Assembly: GCF_004217225.1 (NCBI RefSeq)
Contig: NZ_SHKM01000001.1
Coordinates: 1,650,137-1,714,136, forward strand
Direction of reading: 5' to 3'
DNA: 64,000 nucleotides
DNA from: Azospira oryzae
GTDB lineage: Bacteria > Pseudomonadota > Gammaproteobacteria > Burkholderiales > Rhodocyclaceae
The first letter of the stretch is position 1. The number at the start of each line of letters is the position of its first letter. Shown one piece after another: positions 46,370 through 55,359 of the stretch. Made by a program: the position numbers and the translations under genes. The notes beneath the pieces are model-generated. The model searched no databases, was not told the origin of the DNA, and worked only from the letters and a program-made list of their open reading frames with translations.

Positions 46370-49207
46370 ATGGAACTCGCCAAAAGTTTTGAGCCGGCAG
46401 CCGTCGAACGCCACTGGTACCCGCTCTGGGAAGAACGCGGCTACTTCGCCGCCGGCCTGGACACCAGCAAGCCCGCCGACCAGTCCTTCTGCATCCTGCT
46501 GCCGCCGCCCAACGTCACCGGCACCCTGCACATGGGCCACGGCTTCAACCAGACCATCATGGACGCCCTCACCCGCTACTACCGGATGAAGGGCCACAAC
46601 ACCCTGTGGCAGCCGGGCACCGACCACGCCGGCATCGCCACCCAGATCGTGGTGGAGCGCCAGCTGGACGCCCAGGGCATCTCCCGCCACGACCTGGGCC
46701 GGGAGAAGTTCCTGGAGAAGGTGTGGGAGTGGAAGGAATACTCCGGCGGCACCATCACCCGCCAGATGCGCCGCATGGGCACCAGCCCCGACTGGAAGCG
46801 GGAACGCTTCACCATGGACGCCGGCCTCAACAAGATCGTCACCGAATCCTTCGTCCGCCTCTACAAGGAAGGCCTCATCTACCGCGGCAAGCGCCTGGTG
46901 AACTGGGACCCGAAGCTGCACACCGCCGTCTCCGACCTGGAAGTGGTGCAGGAGGAGGAAGACGGTTTCATGTGGCACATCCGCTATACCCTGGCGGACG
47001 GCAGTGCGACGCTCACCGTGGCCACCACCCGGCCCGAGACCATGCTGGGCGACACCGCCGTCATGGTCCACCCGGAAGATGAGCGCTACAAGCACCTCAT
47101 CGGCAAGATGGTGAAGCTGCCCCTGACCGACCGGGAAATCCCGGTCATCGCCGACGCCTATGTGGACATGGAATTCGGCACCGGCGTGGTGAAAGTCACC
47201 CCGGCCCACGACTTCAACGACTACGCTGTGGGCCAGCGCCACAACCTGCCGATCATCAGCATCCTGACCCTGGATGCCAAGATCAACGAGCACGCCCCCG
47301 AGAAGTACCGGGGCCTGGACCGGTTCGACGCGCGCAAGGCCGTGGTGGCCGACCTGGAAGCCCTGGGCATCCTGGAAAAGACCGACAAGCACAAGCTCAA
47401 GGTGCCCCGCGGCGACCGTACCGGCGTGGTCATCGAGCCCATGCTCACCGACCAGTGGTTCGTCGCCATGAGCAAGCCCGGCGAGGACGGCAAGTCCATC
47501 ACCGAGAAGGCCCTGGACGTGGTGCAGTCCGGCGAGATCAAGTTCTACCCGGAAAACTGGGTGAACACCTACAACCAGTGGCTCAACAACATCCAGGACT
47601 GGTGCATCTCCCGCCAGCTGTGGTGGGGCCACCAGATTCCCGCCTGGTACGGCGTGAACGGCGAAGTCTTCGTCGCCCACAACGAAGAAGAAGCCCGGGC
47701 CCAGGCCGACGCCGCCGGTTACGCCGGCCAGCTGACCCGGGATGCGGACGTGCTCGACACCTGGTACTCCTCCGCCCTGTGGCCCTTCTCCACCCTGGAC
47801 TGGACCCCGGAATACCCGGCCAAGTCCAACCCGGCCCTGGATCTCTACCTGCCCTCCTCCGTGCTGGTCACGGGCTTTGACATCATCTTCTTCTGGGTGG
47901 CGCGCATGGTCATGATGACCAAGCACATCACCGGCAAGATTCCCTTCAAGCACGTCTATGTACACGGCCTGATCCGGGACGGCGAAGGCCAGAAGATGTC
48001 CAAGTCCAAGGGCAACGTGCTGGACCCCATCGACCTCATCGACGGTATCGACATCGACGCCCTGGTGCAGAAGCGCACCACCGGCCTGATGAATCCCAAG
48101 CAGGCCGAGAGCATCGCCAAGAAGACCAAGAAGGAATTCCCCGAAGGCATTCCCGCCTTCGGCACCGACGCCCTGCGCTTCACCTTCGCCAGCCTGGCTT
48201 CCCCCGGCCGCGACATCAAGTTCGACCTGAACCGCTGCGACGGCTACCGCAACTTCTGCAACAAGCTGTGGAACGCCACCCGCTTCGTGCTGATGAATGT
48301 GGAAGGCCACGACCTGGCCCTGGAGCACCAGCAGGCCGCCGGCGGCGCCTGCAGCGCTGATGCGCCCCTGAAGTTCAGCTTTGCCGACCGCTGGATCGTC
48401 AGCCACCTGCAGAAGGTGGAGCAGGAAATGGCCAAGCACTTCGAGGAATACCGCTTCGACCTGCTGGCCCAGACCCTCTACCGCTTCATCTGGGACGAGT
48501 TCTGCGACTGGTATCTGGAAATCGCCAAGGTGCAGATGAACGGCGGCACTCCGGAAGAAGCCAAGGCCACCCGCCGCACCCTGGTGCGGGTGCTGGAGAC
48601 CATCCTGCGCCTGGCCCACCCGCTGATCCCCTTCATCACCGAGGAACTGTGGCAGGCCGTGGCCCCCATCGCCGGCCGCAAGGACGCCGAGTCCATCATG
48701 CTCACCCGCTACCCGGAAGCCAACCCGGCCAAGCTGGACGAGGCCTCGGAAGCCCAGGTGGCCCTGCTCAAGGAACTGGTAGGCGCCTGCCGCAACCTGC
48801 GCGGCGAAATGAACATGTCCCCCGCCACCAAGGTGCCCCTGCTCGCCGTCGGCGACAAGGAAGCCCTGGCCCGCTTCGCCCCCTACCTGGCGGCCCTGGC
48901 CAAGCTCTCCGAAGTGCAGATCGTGGACGACATTGCCAGCGACGAGCCGGCCCCCGTGGCCGTGGTCGGCAACTTCCGCCTGATGCTCAAGGTGGAGATC
49001 GACGTGGCCGCCGAGAAGGAGCGCCTGAGCAAGGAAATCGCCCGCCTCGAAGGGGAGATTGCCAAGGCCAATGCCAAGCTCTCCAACGAGAGCTTCGTCG
49101 CCCGGGCCCCGGAAGCCGTGGTGGCCCAGGAGAAGGAACGCCTGGCCAACTTCAGCGCCACCGTGGACAAGCTCAAGCCCCAGCTGGAAAAGCTGAACAA
49201 GGCCTGA
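46370..49207 (+). CDS. valS: Valyl-tRNA synthetase
   Basis: A 945-residue class I synthetase charging tRNA-Val. HIGH appears as HMGH in [16 protein letters not shown] (about residues 44-59), and KMSKS as [10 protein letters not shown] (about 541-550). The connective editing domain is present, and the C-terminal 65 residues form the Val-tRNA synthetase coiled coil ([20 protein letters not shown]). A TATAAT at 46328-46333 lies 36 bp before the ATG; the -35 is unclear. Confidence 0.98.
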   Translation: MELAKSFEPAAVERHWYPLWEERGYFAAGLDTSKPADQSFCILLPPPNVTGTLHMGHGFNQTIMDALTRYYRMKGHNTLWQPGTDHAGIATQIVVERQLDAQGISRHDLGREKFLEKVWEWKEYSGGTITRQMRRMGTSPDWKRERFTMDAGLNKIVTESFVRLYKEGLIYRGKRLVNWDPKLHTAVSDLEVVQEEEDGFMWHIRYTLADGSATLTVATTRPETMLGDTAVMVHPEDERYKHLIGKMVKLPLTDREIPVIADAYVDMEFGTGVVKVTPAHDFNDYAVGQRHNLPIISILTLDAKINEHAPEKYRGLDRFDARKAVVADLEALGILEKTDKHKLKVPRGDRTGVVIEPMLTDQWFVAMSKPGEDGKSITEKALDVVQSGEIKFYPENWVNTYNQWLNNIQDWCISRQLWWGHQIPAWYGVNGEVFVAHNEEEARAQADAAGYAGQLTRDADVLDTWYSSALWPFSTLDWTPEYPAKSNPALDLYLPSSVLVTGFDIIFFWVARMVMMTKHITGKIPFKHVYVHGLIRDGEGQKMSKSKGNVLDPIDLIDGIDIDALVQKRTTGLMNPKQAESIAKKTKKEFPEGIPAFGTDALRFTFASLASPGRDIKFDLNRCDGYRNFCNKLWNATRFVLMNVEGHDLALEHQQAAGGACSADAPLKFSFADRWIVSHLQKVEQEMAKHFEEYRFDLLAQTLYRFIWDEFCDWYLEIAKVQMNGGTPEEAKATRRTLVRVLETILRLAHPLIPFITEELWQAVAPIAGRKDAESIMLTRYPEANPAKLDEASEAQVALLKELVGACRNLRGEMNMSPATKVPLLAVGDKEALARFAPYLAALAKLSEVQIVDDIASDEPAPVAVVGNFRLMLKVEIDVAAEKERLSKEIARLEGEIAKANAKLSNESFVARAPEAVVAQEKERLANFSATVDKLKPQLEKLNKA

Positions 49208-49226
49208 GCCGGCCCGCTCCCCCCAG

Positions 49227-49257
49227 AAAAACGCCCCGGTTGAGCCGGGGCGTTTTT
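49227..49257. terminator. Bidirectional terminator after valS
   Basis: AAAAACGCCCCGG - TTGAG - CCGGGGCGTTTTT: eight-base GC stem flanked by A and T runs, 19 bp past the valS stop. Confidence 0.92.
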
Positions 49258-49303
49258 GTTTTCGGGCTTGGGAAGCTGAAGCCCTAGAGACATTGCAGGC
49301 ACT

Positions 49304-49377
49304 CGGCCTGCGAGGCAATAGGCACGCCATTTCTGGCAGGACATCGCTGGCGAATGCCGTCCCTGCTTGCCCCCAGG
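49304..49377. repeat. Imperfect palindromic repeat, copy C
   Basis: Left arm CGGCCTGCGAGGCAATAGGC continuing to 49331; right arm (about 49353-49377) reads inversely GGGGGCAAGCAGGGACGGCA. Matching bases outline GGCAA-N2-GG-x-ACG-x-CATT. It ends 12 bp from the stop codon of the PabB-PabC gene and is also 96 bp past valS. Same family as 7288-7364 and 26530-26604, though more diverged. Confidence 0.6.
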
Positions 49378-49389
49378 GCAGGTGGCCTT

Positions 49390-51264
49390 TCAGCCCTGGG
49401 ACGCCAGCGTCACCGGCACCAGCCCCCGCAGGGCGTTGCCCATGTACAGCGCTTCGGCCCGGGCCAGGTCGGTCAGGGTCAGCACCCGTTCCCGGGCCTC
49501 ACCGGATTCCAGCAGGCGCCGGCGCAGGATGCCCGGCAGCAGGCCGCAGGCCAAGGGCGGGGTGTAGAGCACGCCGTCGAGGCGGACGAAGACGTTGCTG
49601 CGGGCACCCTCGCAGACTTCGTCCCGCTCGTTGAGGAAAAGGGCATCGAAGCCGCCGGGCAGGGCCATGACCCGCTGCAACTCCCCATCGTAGAGGGCCC
49701 GGGCGGTGGTCTTGTGGCGCAGCAGGTAGCGGCGGGAGTCGAGACGGTGGGGCGAGAGATGGACCTGCCACGGCCCCGGGGAGGACTCCAGGGGCACGGC
49801 CTGCCGCTGCAGGGTGCCGGCCTTGTTGAGGCTCAGGCGCACGCGGAAGCGCCCGCGGGGATGGGTCGTGGCCAGGGCCGCCAGGGCCTGGGCCACGCTG
49901 GCGTCGTCGTGGGCGAAGCCCAGGGCCTGGGCCGAGGCGGCCAGGCGCTGACGATGCAGTTCGCCGTCGGGGAAGGTGCCGTCATCCAGGCGCAGGGTCT
50001 CGATCAGCTCCAGGCCCGGGTCCAGGTCGGTGAGGAAGCGGGCCTTGAGCAGGCATTCCCGGTACTCGGCGGCGGGCTCGGAGTCGGTGACGATGCCGCT
50101 GCCCACCCCCATGACGCCGCGCCCGTCGGCTGCCAGTTCCAGGCTGCGGATGGCCACGTTGAGGCAGAAGTCCCCGTCCGGCCCCAGCAGCCCCAGGCTG
50201 CCGGTGTACAGGCCCCGGGGCCCGACTTCCAGTTCCTCGATGATTTCCATGGCCCGCAGCTTGGGCGCGCCGGTGATGGAACCGCAGGGAAAGAGGGCCG
50301 CCAGGGTCTCGCCCGGGCCGACGCCCGGGACCCGGGCGCTGACCGTGGAGGTCATCTGGAAGACGCTGGGGTAGGTCTCGATGGCGAACAGCTCTTCCAC
50401 CCGCACCGAGCCGGTCTGGGCCAGGCGCCCCAGGTCGTTGCGCAGCAGGTCCACGATCATCAGGTTTTCCGCCCGGTCCTTGGCCGAGGCCGCCAGGGCG
50501 GCCCGGTTGGCTGCATCGCCGGCCTCGTCCGCACCCCGCGGCGCGGTGCCCTTCATGGGCCGGGTGCGCAGGGTGTCGCCGCGGCGCGCGACGAACAGTT
50601 CGGGGGACAGGGAGAGGATCCGTCGCTCCGCCGTCAGCACCAGGCCGCCCAGGGGCGTCGGCTGGCGTTGCCGCAGGCGGGTGTAGAGGGCCAGGGGATG
50701 ACCGTAGGCCTGGAAATGCAGGGGAAAGGTGAAATTGACCTGATAGCAGTCGCCGGCGGCGATGTAGTCCCGGATGCGCTGCACCGCGGCGGCATGGGCG
50801 GCTTGATCCAGCCCCGGCGCCAGCTCGGCGATGCCGCAGGCGGTCTGCTCTGCCGGCAGGGCCGCCACCTGGTCCGCCAGCCAGTTCCGGGCGGCATCGG
50901 TATCAAGCCGTTGCGCCGCGGCGAAAAGCCACAGGTGGCCCCGGGGCGCCGGGCTGTCGGGCAAGCGGAACGGGCATCCCGCCTTGCCCGGCTGCAGCAG
51001 GCGCCCCAGTTCGTAATCCAGGGCCAGCACGGCCCACCAGCCCCGGGCGGCGCCATCCTTGGCGGCGGCCAGGCCCCGCTCCAGGTCCTGTAAGGTGTGC
51101 AGGGCATGGGTCTGCCGCAGGTCCGTGCACAGCCGGGCGCCGCCCTCCTCTTCGAGGAAGGCAAAGGCGGCGGCCTCGACGGGGCCCGGGGACGGCGGGG
51201 TCAGGGACAACGGGGAAGGGGAAAAGAAAGCGGCAGGAACGGCACGGCAAGGAGGCCGCCGCAC
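49390..51264 (-). CDS. pabB: Aminodeoxychorismate synthase component I fused to aminodeoxychorismate lyase
   Basis: A 624-residue fusion that would carry out both chorismate amination and pyruvate removal to give p-aminobenzoate for folate. The N-terminal 370 residues are the chorismate-binding domain with RPMKGTAPRGAD, ENLMIVDLLRND and the FPCGSITGAPKLRAM motif. The remainder is a class IV aminotransferase domain (PabC type) with the PLP lysine probably in LLRHKTTAR and the NERDEVCEGARSNVFV motif. The glutamine amidotransferase PabA is not in the window. The start at 51264 is the first of the frame; it follows the TusA-like gene by 13 bp. Confidence 0.92.
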   Translation of the reverse strand: MRRPPCRAVPAAFFSPSPLSLTPPSPGPVEAAAFAFLEEEGGARLCTDLRQTHALHTLQDLERGLAAAKDGAARGWWAVLALDYELGRLLQPGKAGCPFRLPDSPAPRGHLWLFAAAQRLDTDAARNWLADQVAALPAEQTACGIAELAPGLDQAAHAAAVQRIRDYIAAGDCYQVNFTFPLHFQAYGHPLALYTRLRQRQPTPLGGLVLTAERRILSLSPELFVARRGDTLRTRPMKGTAPRGADEAGDAANRAALAASAKDRAENLMIVDLLRNDLGRLAQTGSVRVEELFAIETYPSVFQMTSTVSARVPGVGPGETLAALFPCGSITGAPKLRAMEIIEELEVGPRGLYTGSLGLLGPDGDFCLNVAIRSLELAADGRGVMGVGSGIVTDSEPAAEYRECLLKARFLTDLDPGLELIETLRLDDGTFPDGELHRQRLAASAQALGFAHDDASVAQALAALATTHPRGRFRVRLSLNKAGTLQRQAVPLESSPGPWQVHLSPHRLDSRRYLLRHKTTARALYDGELQRVMALPGGFDALFLNERDEVCEGARSNVFVRLDGVLYTPPLACGLLPGILRRRLLESGEARERVLTLTDLARAEALYMGNALRGLVPVTLASQG

Positions 51265-51277
51265 CTGACGGCAGGGC

Positions 51278-51505
51278 CTACTTGCGCTTGAAGAGGAAGG
51301 TGAACACCCGCTCCTCTTCGCCGGAGGCCAGCAGTTCGTTGCCGGTCTGCTTGGCGAAGGCCTGGAAGTCCTTCACCGCCCCCGGGTCCGTCGCCAGGAC
51401 GCGCAGCAGCTGGCCGCTCTGCATTTCCGCCAGGGCTTTCTTGGTACGCAGGATGGGCAGGGGGCAGTTGAGGCCCTTGACGTCGAGTTCGCGATCGGGG
51501 GTCAT
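51278..51505 (-). CDS. TusA/SirA-like sulfurtransferase
   Basis: A 75-residue protein with the family core LDVKGLNCPLPILRTKKAL, in which Cys14 carries the persulfide, and DPGAVKDFQAFAKQTGNELL. TusA proteins pass sulfur from IscS to tRNA thiolation or other uses; several paralogues also take part in sulfur oxidation. The neighbours (pabB, BepA-like gene) give no clue, though soxYZ lies 2 kb away. Confidence 0.9.
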   Translation of the reverse strand: MTPDRELDVKGLNCPLPILRTKKALAEMQSGQLLRVLATDPGAVKDFQAFAKQTGNELLASGEEERVFTFLFKRK

Positions 51506-51585
51506 GGCAGGCGGGATTCAGGAGAAAGGCAGGCCGCCATGGTAGCGGCCCCCCGGGGCCTTGCCAAGCCGCCGGGAAGGCCGGC

Positions 51586-53073
51586 CTAGCGCTTCTGCCG
51601 GGCTTCCTCTTCCTGACGGGTGCGCAGCTCCCGCAGGCGGGCATCCACCACGGATTGCTCGTAGAAATTGCCGTCGCCGGAGCGCTGGGCCATCTGTAGC
51701 TGGTCGATGGCCGGCAGCAGCTGCCCCTGCAGGGCATAGGCCTCGGCCAGGGCCTGGTGCTGCTGCAGCCGCCGGCCCAGGGCCGAGGCGGTCTTGGCCT
51801 TCAGGCTCCACAGCTTGTAGTCGCCGGTGTACAGCTGCAACTGGCCGTCCAGATAGGCCAGGGCCTCGGCCGGACGCTTGTCCGCCAGCAGGGCCTCGCT
51901 GTAGCCATACATGAGGGACTTGGCGAAGGGGGCATTGCGCAGGGCGCTCTTGTAAATGGCGATGGCGCCGGCCACGTCACCCTGGGCGCTGCGGCTCTCC
52001 GCCGCCAGATTGTCCAGCATCGGCGAGGCGACCTTGAGCCGGCGCAGATTCTGGATTTCCTGTTCCACCGCGGCGTAGTTCTTGGCCCGCAGCTGGGCAT
52101 GGGCCAGGCCGAAGCGGATGCCGGCCTCGTTGGCAAACTTGCGTTCCTTGAGCAGGTGCTCCAGGTCCGCCACCGCCTCCCGGGGGGTGCCCAGCTGGGC
52201 CCGCAGCTTGCCGCGCACCAGGTGGAAATCCAGGCTGTCCGGCACCTGCTTGTAGGGCGTCTTCTGGGCCCGGTTCTGCATGTCGGCGATCCGCTCCACC
52301 GTCAGGGGGTGGGTGCGCATGTAGGACGGGGCATTGTTCTCGTAGAGGCGGGAAGCCTGCTGCAGGCGCTGGAAGAAATCTCCCATGCCGCGCACGTCGA
52401 AGCCGGCCTTCTCCAGGGTCTGGAAGCCGATGCGGTCCGCCTCCCGCTCGAAGTCCCGGGAGAAACCGAGCTGGGACTGCACCATGGCCGCCTGGGAGCC
52501 GACGATGGCGGCGGAGGCGGCATCCGGATTCTTGCTGGCGGCCAGCAGGGCCAGGGCCATGGCGGCCATGGCGACGATGGAGTTCTGCTTTTCCTTGGCG
52601 ATGCCCCGGGCCAGGTGATGCTGGGTGACGTGGGAGATTTCGTGGGCCAGCACCCCCGCCAGTTCCGATTCGCTCTGGGCCGAGGTGATCAGACCCGTAT
52701 TCACCCCCACGTAGCCGCCGAAGGTGGCGAAGGCGTTGATGGTGGGATCCTTCATGACGAAGAAGGTGAAGCCGAAGCCCGGATCGGGACTGGCCGCCGC
52801 CAGACGCTGGCCCAGCTGGTCCACGTAGGCGGCGATTTCCGGATCGTCCAGGTATTGGGGATCGCGCAGGCGTATTTCGTTGAGGATGCTCTCCCCGACC
52901 TTCTTCTCCAGCTGGGGCGGAATATCGCTCTGGGAGGAGTCCCCCAGGTCCGGCAGACCGTCCGCCAGGACCGGCGGCATGGCACTGAGGAGAGCGGCCA
53001 CCAGCATGGTGGCGAGGGCGCCGCGCCGGACACGCCGGGGGCGGGAAGGCTGGGTTCGCGGGGCAAAATTCAT
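51586..53073 (-). CDS. bepA: M48 family periplasmic metalloprotease with TPR region (BepA-like)
   Basis: A 495-residue protein with an N-terminal signal peptide (to about residue 38, VLADG), an M48 protease domain with the zinc motif HEISH at 144-148 and the third ligand Glu212 in FEREADRIG, and a C-terminal part with helix pairs like TPRs (about 290-470). BepA helps assemble LptD and degrades misassembled outer-membrane proteins. Its presence near lptFG is probably coincidental. The gene is divergent from moaC, 42 bp apart. Confidence 0.92.
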   Translation of the reverse strand: MNFAPRTQPSRPRRVRRGALATMLVAALLSAMPPVLADGLPDLGDSSQSDIPPQLEKKVGESILNEIRLRDPQYLDDPEIAAYVDQLGQRLAAASPDPGFGFTFFVMKDPTINAFATFGGYVGVNTGLITSAQSESELAGVLAHEISHVTQHHLARGIAKEKQNSIVAMAAMALALLAASKNPDAASAAIVGSQAAMVQSQLGFSRDFEREADRIGFQTLEKAGFDVRGMGDFFQRLQQASRLYENNAPSYMRTHPLTVERIADMQNRAQKTPYKQVPDSLDFHLVRGKLRAQLGTPREAVADLEHLLKERKFANEAGIRFGLAHAQLRAKNYAAVEQEIQNLRRLKVASPMLDNLAAESRSAQGDVAGAIAIYKSALRNAPFAKSLMYGYSEALLADKRPAEALAYLDGQLQLYTGDYKLWSLKAKTASALGRRLQQHQALAEAYALQGQLLPAIDQLQMAQRSGDGNFYEQSVVDARLRELRTRQEEEARQKR

Positions 53074-53115
53074 GGTGCTATGATACCGCGCTTCCCTTGC
53101 CCGTTCCCTGACGCC

Positions 53116-53610
53116 ATGGCCGCCGAAACAACCTTTACACAATTTACCCATTTCGACGCCGGCGGCCAGGCCCACATGGTGGACGTGGGCGACAAGGCCG
53201 AAACCCAGCGCCGTGCCATCGCCACCGGCCGCATCCTGATGGAACCGGCCACCCTGGCCCTGATCCGGGACGGCAACGCGAAGAAGGGCGACGTCATCGG
53301 CATCGCCCGCATCGCCGCCATCCAGGGCGCCAAGCGCACCGCCGACCTGATTCCCCTGTGCCACCCCATCGCCCTCACCCGGGTGGCCGTGGACTTCGAC
53401 ATCGATGCCGCCGCCAATGCGGTGGAATGCACCGCCACCACCCAGTGCACCGGCCGCACCGGGGTCGAGATGGAAGCCCTCACCGCCGTCAGCGCCGGCC
53501 TGCTCACCATCTACGACATGTGCAAGGCCGTCGATCGCGGCATGCGCATCGAAGGCATCCGCCTGCTGGAAAAGGCCGGCGGCAAATCGGGCCTGTGGCA
53601 GGCCGAGTGA
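53116..53610 (+). CDS. moaC: Cyclic pyranopterin monophosphate synthase
   Basis: MoaC completes the first stage of molybdenum cofactor synthesis. The 164-residue protein has [33 protein letters not shown] and the conserved [23 protein letters not shown] with the Lys and Asp of the active site. The rest of the Mo-cofactor genes are not in the window. Confidence 0.96.
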   Translation: MAAETTFTQFTHFDAGGQAHMVDVGDKAETQRRAIATGRILMEPATLALIRDGNAKKGDVIGIARIAAIQGAKRTADLIPLCHPIALTRVAVDFDIDAAANAVECTATTQCTGRTGVEMEALTAVSAGLLTIYDMCKAVDRGMRIEGIRLLEKAGGKSGLWQAE

Positions 53611-53642
53611 TCCTCCGACAGATTCCTTACCCAAGAGACCCC

Positions 53643-54113
53643 ATGGACGCCATCCGCCGTCATCTCCTGCAAAGCGCCGCCCGGGGCGGCCTCGCCGTCG
53701 CCCTCCTGGGGGCAGGCCTGCTGCGCCCGACCCGGGTGCTCGCCGCCGACTGGAACCAGCCGGCCTTTGCCGCCACCACCCTGGGCGACGCCCTCAAGGC
53801 CTACGGCACCTCGCCGGTGCCCGACAGCAGGGAAGTGCAGATCATCGCCGCCGACGTGGCAGAAAACGGCGGCAATGTGCCGGTGGAAGTGCTGGTCAAG
53901 CTGCCCGCGGTGCAGAGCATCGCCCTCTTCGTCGAAAAGAATCCCTTCCCCCTGGCCGCCAGCATCGAGCTGGCGCCGGGCGTCCTGCCCTACCTCAAGG
54001 TGCCCCTCAAGCTGGCCGAATCCACCCGGGTCAAGGCCGTGGTCAAGGCCGGCGGCAAAACCTATGTGGCCACCCGGGAAATCGGCGTCACCATCGGCGG
54101 CTGCGGCGGCTAG
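53643..54113 (+). CDS. soxY: Thiosulfate oxidation carrier protein SoxY
   Basis: SoxY carries sulfur intermediates on a C-terminal cysteine during Sox thiosulfate oxidation in the periplasm. The 156-residue protein ends in the conserved GGCGG swinging-arm motif (Cys154). The N-terminus is a twin-arginine-like signal (IRRHLLQSAARGGLAVALL) with a cleavage site near VLAAD. It lies 32 bp after moaC and 9 bp before soxZ. soxXA and soxB are absent from the window. Confidence 0.95.
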   Translation: MDAIRRHLLQSAARGGLAVALLGAGLLRPTRVLAADWNQPAFAATTLGDALKAYGTSPVPDSREVQIIAADVAENGGNVPVEVLVKLPAVQSIALFVEKNPFPLAASIELAPGVLPYLKVPLKLAESTRVKAVVKAGGKTYVATREIGVTIGGCGG

Positions 54114-54122
54114 GAGAAGAAA

Positions 54123-54440
54123 ATGGCAGAACCCATGAAAATCCGCGCCACCCACCAGGGCGAATTCACCGAAGTGAAGGTGCTCTTGCAGCACCCCATG
54201 GAAACCGGCCAGCGCCGGGACCCGAAAACCGGCAACAACCTGCCGCCCCACTTCATCCAGACCTTCAGCCTGGCGGTGAACGGCAAGCCCATGGTCCAGG
54301 CCCAGCTCAACACCTCGGTGGCGAAAAACCCGGTGCTGACCTTCCGCCTCCAGGGCGTCAAGGCGGGCGACCGGCTACAGGCCCAATGGCATGACAACAA
54401 GGGCGACAGCCGCAGCGACGAGGCTGTCGTCGGCGCCTGA
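54123..54440 (+). CDS. soxZ: Thiosulfate oxidation protein SoxZ
   Basis: A 105-residue SoxZ, the partner that forms the SoxYZ heterodimer. It has the family N-terminus MKIRATHQGEFTEVKVLLQHPMETG, the conserved P-P-H-F-I-Q stretch and the V-Q-A-x-L-N-T-S-V region of its immunoglobulin-like fold. It has no signal peptide and would be exported together with SoxY through the Tat system. A terminator follows 29 bp later. Confidence 0.95.
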   Translation: MAEPMKIRATHQGEFTEVKVLLQHPMETGQRRDPKTGNNLPPHFIQTFSLAVNGKPMVQAQLNTSVAKNPVLTFRLQGVKAGDRLQAQWHDNKGDSRSDEAVVGA

Positions 54441-54469
54441 CTCCGGATCAGCATCCGGCACTACAAAAC

Positions 54470-54503
54470 AAAAAAGCCCGCCTGGATGCCAGGCGGGCTT
54501 TTT
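54470..54503. terminator. Bidirectional terminator between soxZ and the cold-shock gene
   Basis: AAAAAAGCCCGCCTGG - ATG - CCAGGCGGGCTTTTT: ten-base GC stem with A and T runs on both sides. Confidence 0.93.
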
Positions 54504-54525
54504 CTTGGTGCAAATCCTGTGGGGC

Positions 54526-54729
54526 TTAAGCCTTCTGGATGTTGGACGCTTGCTTGCCCTTAGGACCTTGGGTGACGTCGAAGCTGACCTTCTCGCCTTC
54601 CTTCAGGGTCTTAAAGCCATTCATGTTGATGGCGGAGAAATGAGCGAACAGATCTTCGCTGCCATCATCGGGGGTAATGAAACCAAAACCCTTGGCGTCG
54701 TTAAACCATTTGACGGTACCAGTTGCCAT
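54526..54729 (-). CDS. cspA: Cold shock protein, CspA family
   Basis: A 67-residue cold-shock-domain protein. RNP1 is KGFGFITP and RNP2 is DLFAHFSA, both intact, so it should bind single-stranded RNA and DNA. The start codon is in TATG after GAAGGAAG, a strong ribosome binding site. A long 5' untranslated region of about 140 bases, as in cold-inducible csp genes, lies upstream. Whether this is the cold-induced or constitutive paralogue cannot be told. Confidence 0.96.
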   Translation of the reverse strand: MATGTVKWFNDAKGFGFITPDDGSEDLFAHFSAINMNGFKTLKEGEKVSFDVTQGPKGKQASNIQKA

Positions 54730-54908
54730 ATGTGCTACTTCCTTCTTGAATAAATCTTAAAACGGGAACTACTGTGCGTTGACTCCCCGACTGGCATGTT
54801 TGGTTTTCAAGACCGTGCGTGCGCCGTGCCAGAGTGTTTAAAGAATCCGGCAATTACTTGAAGCCAAACACAGCCGACGTTGTACGCTAAGTTGTTTGCA
54901 TACGTCAA
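54730..54908 (-). promoter_or_regulatory. cspA: Promoter and long 5' leader of the cold-shock gene
   Basis: On the minus strand TTGACG (54908-54903), 18-bp spacer, TACAAC (54884-54879). Transcription would start near 54872, leaving a leader of about 143 bases, the hallmark of CspA-type genes in which the leader changes fold with temperature. The leader contains ATTCAAGAAGGAAG just before the ATG. No gene is seen in this region or in the rest of the 312-bp gap to clpS. Confidence 0.55.
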
Positions 54909-55007
54909 GCTATTTTGCGCCCCCCGCCGCCCATTTGCCCCGGACCCGGCGAAAGCCCTTGATAGACGGGGCTCCGGGCCAGTAAATACGGGCCTTGGCC
55001 AAGAGTG

Positions 55008-55035
55008 TTGCAGAATGTCCAAAGCCGATTAGAAT
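55008..55035 (+). promoter_or_regulatory. Promoter of clpS-clpA
   Basis: TTGCAG at 55008-55013, 16-bp spacer, TAGAAT at 55030-55035. The -10 box ends only six bases before the clpS ATG. It lies inside the inverted repeat CCGATT-AG-AATCGG (55025-55038). Confidence 0.55.
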
Positions 55036-55041
55036 CGGTCC

Positions 55042-55359
55042 ATGGCGATACAGCATGAAAACAATCAGGGCAGCGTGGCCCTGGAAAAGAAGAGTTCCAA
55101 GGTCAAGCCGCCACCGATGTATAAGGTGCTGCTTTTGAACGACGATTTCACCCCCATGGACTTCGTCATTCTGGTGTTGCAAAAGTTTTTTGCCAAAGAT
55201 CGAGAACAAGCGACGCGAATCATGCTCAAAGTCCATAACGAGGGGCGGGGATTGTGCGGGGTTTACCCCCGGGACATCGCCGCCACCAAGGTGGATCAGG
55301 TTGTTGCATTTGCACGCCAGCATCAGCACCCCCTGGTGTGCGTTATGGAGGAAAACTGA
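55042..55359 (+). CDS. clpS: ATP-dependent Clp protease adaptor protein
   Basis: ClpS delivers N-degron substrates to ClpAP. The 105-residue protein has a variable N-terminal tail, then the core [26 protein letters not shown], with the DDFTPM substrate-binding pocket and the C-terminal HPLVCVMEE. No ribosome binding site precedes the ATG, and the promoter lies right on top of it. The gene is followed directly by clpA (stop TGA at 55357-55359, then ATG). Confidence 0.96.
   Translation: MAIQHENNQGSVALEKKSSKVKPPPMYKVLLLNDDFTPMDFVILVLQKFFAKDREQATRIMLKVHNEGRGLCGVYPRDIAATKVDQVVAFARQHQHPLVCVMEEN

Noticed and set aside
46211-49330. Long minus-strand open frame opposite valS
   Set aside because: Antisense of a well-supported synthetase gene; composition is that of a shadow frame.
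54807-55022. 71-codon frame on the minus strand in the cspA-clpS gap
   Set aside because: It crosses the presumed cspA promoter and has no homology-like features.
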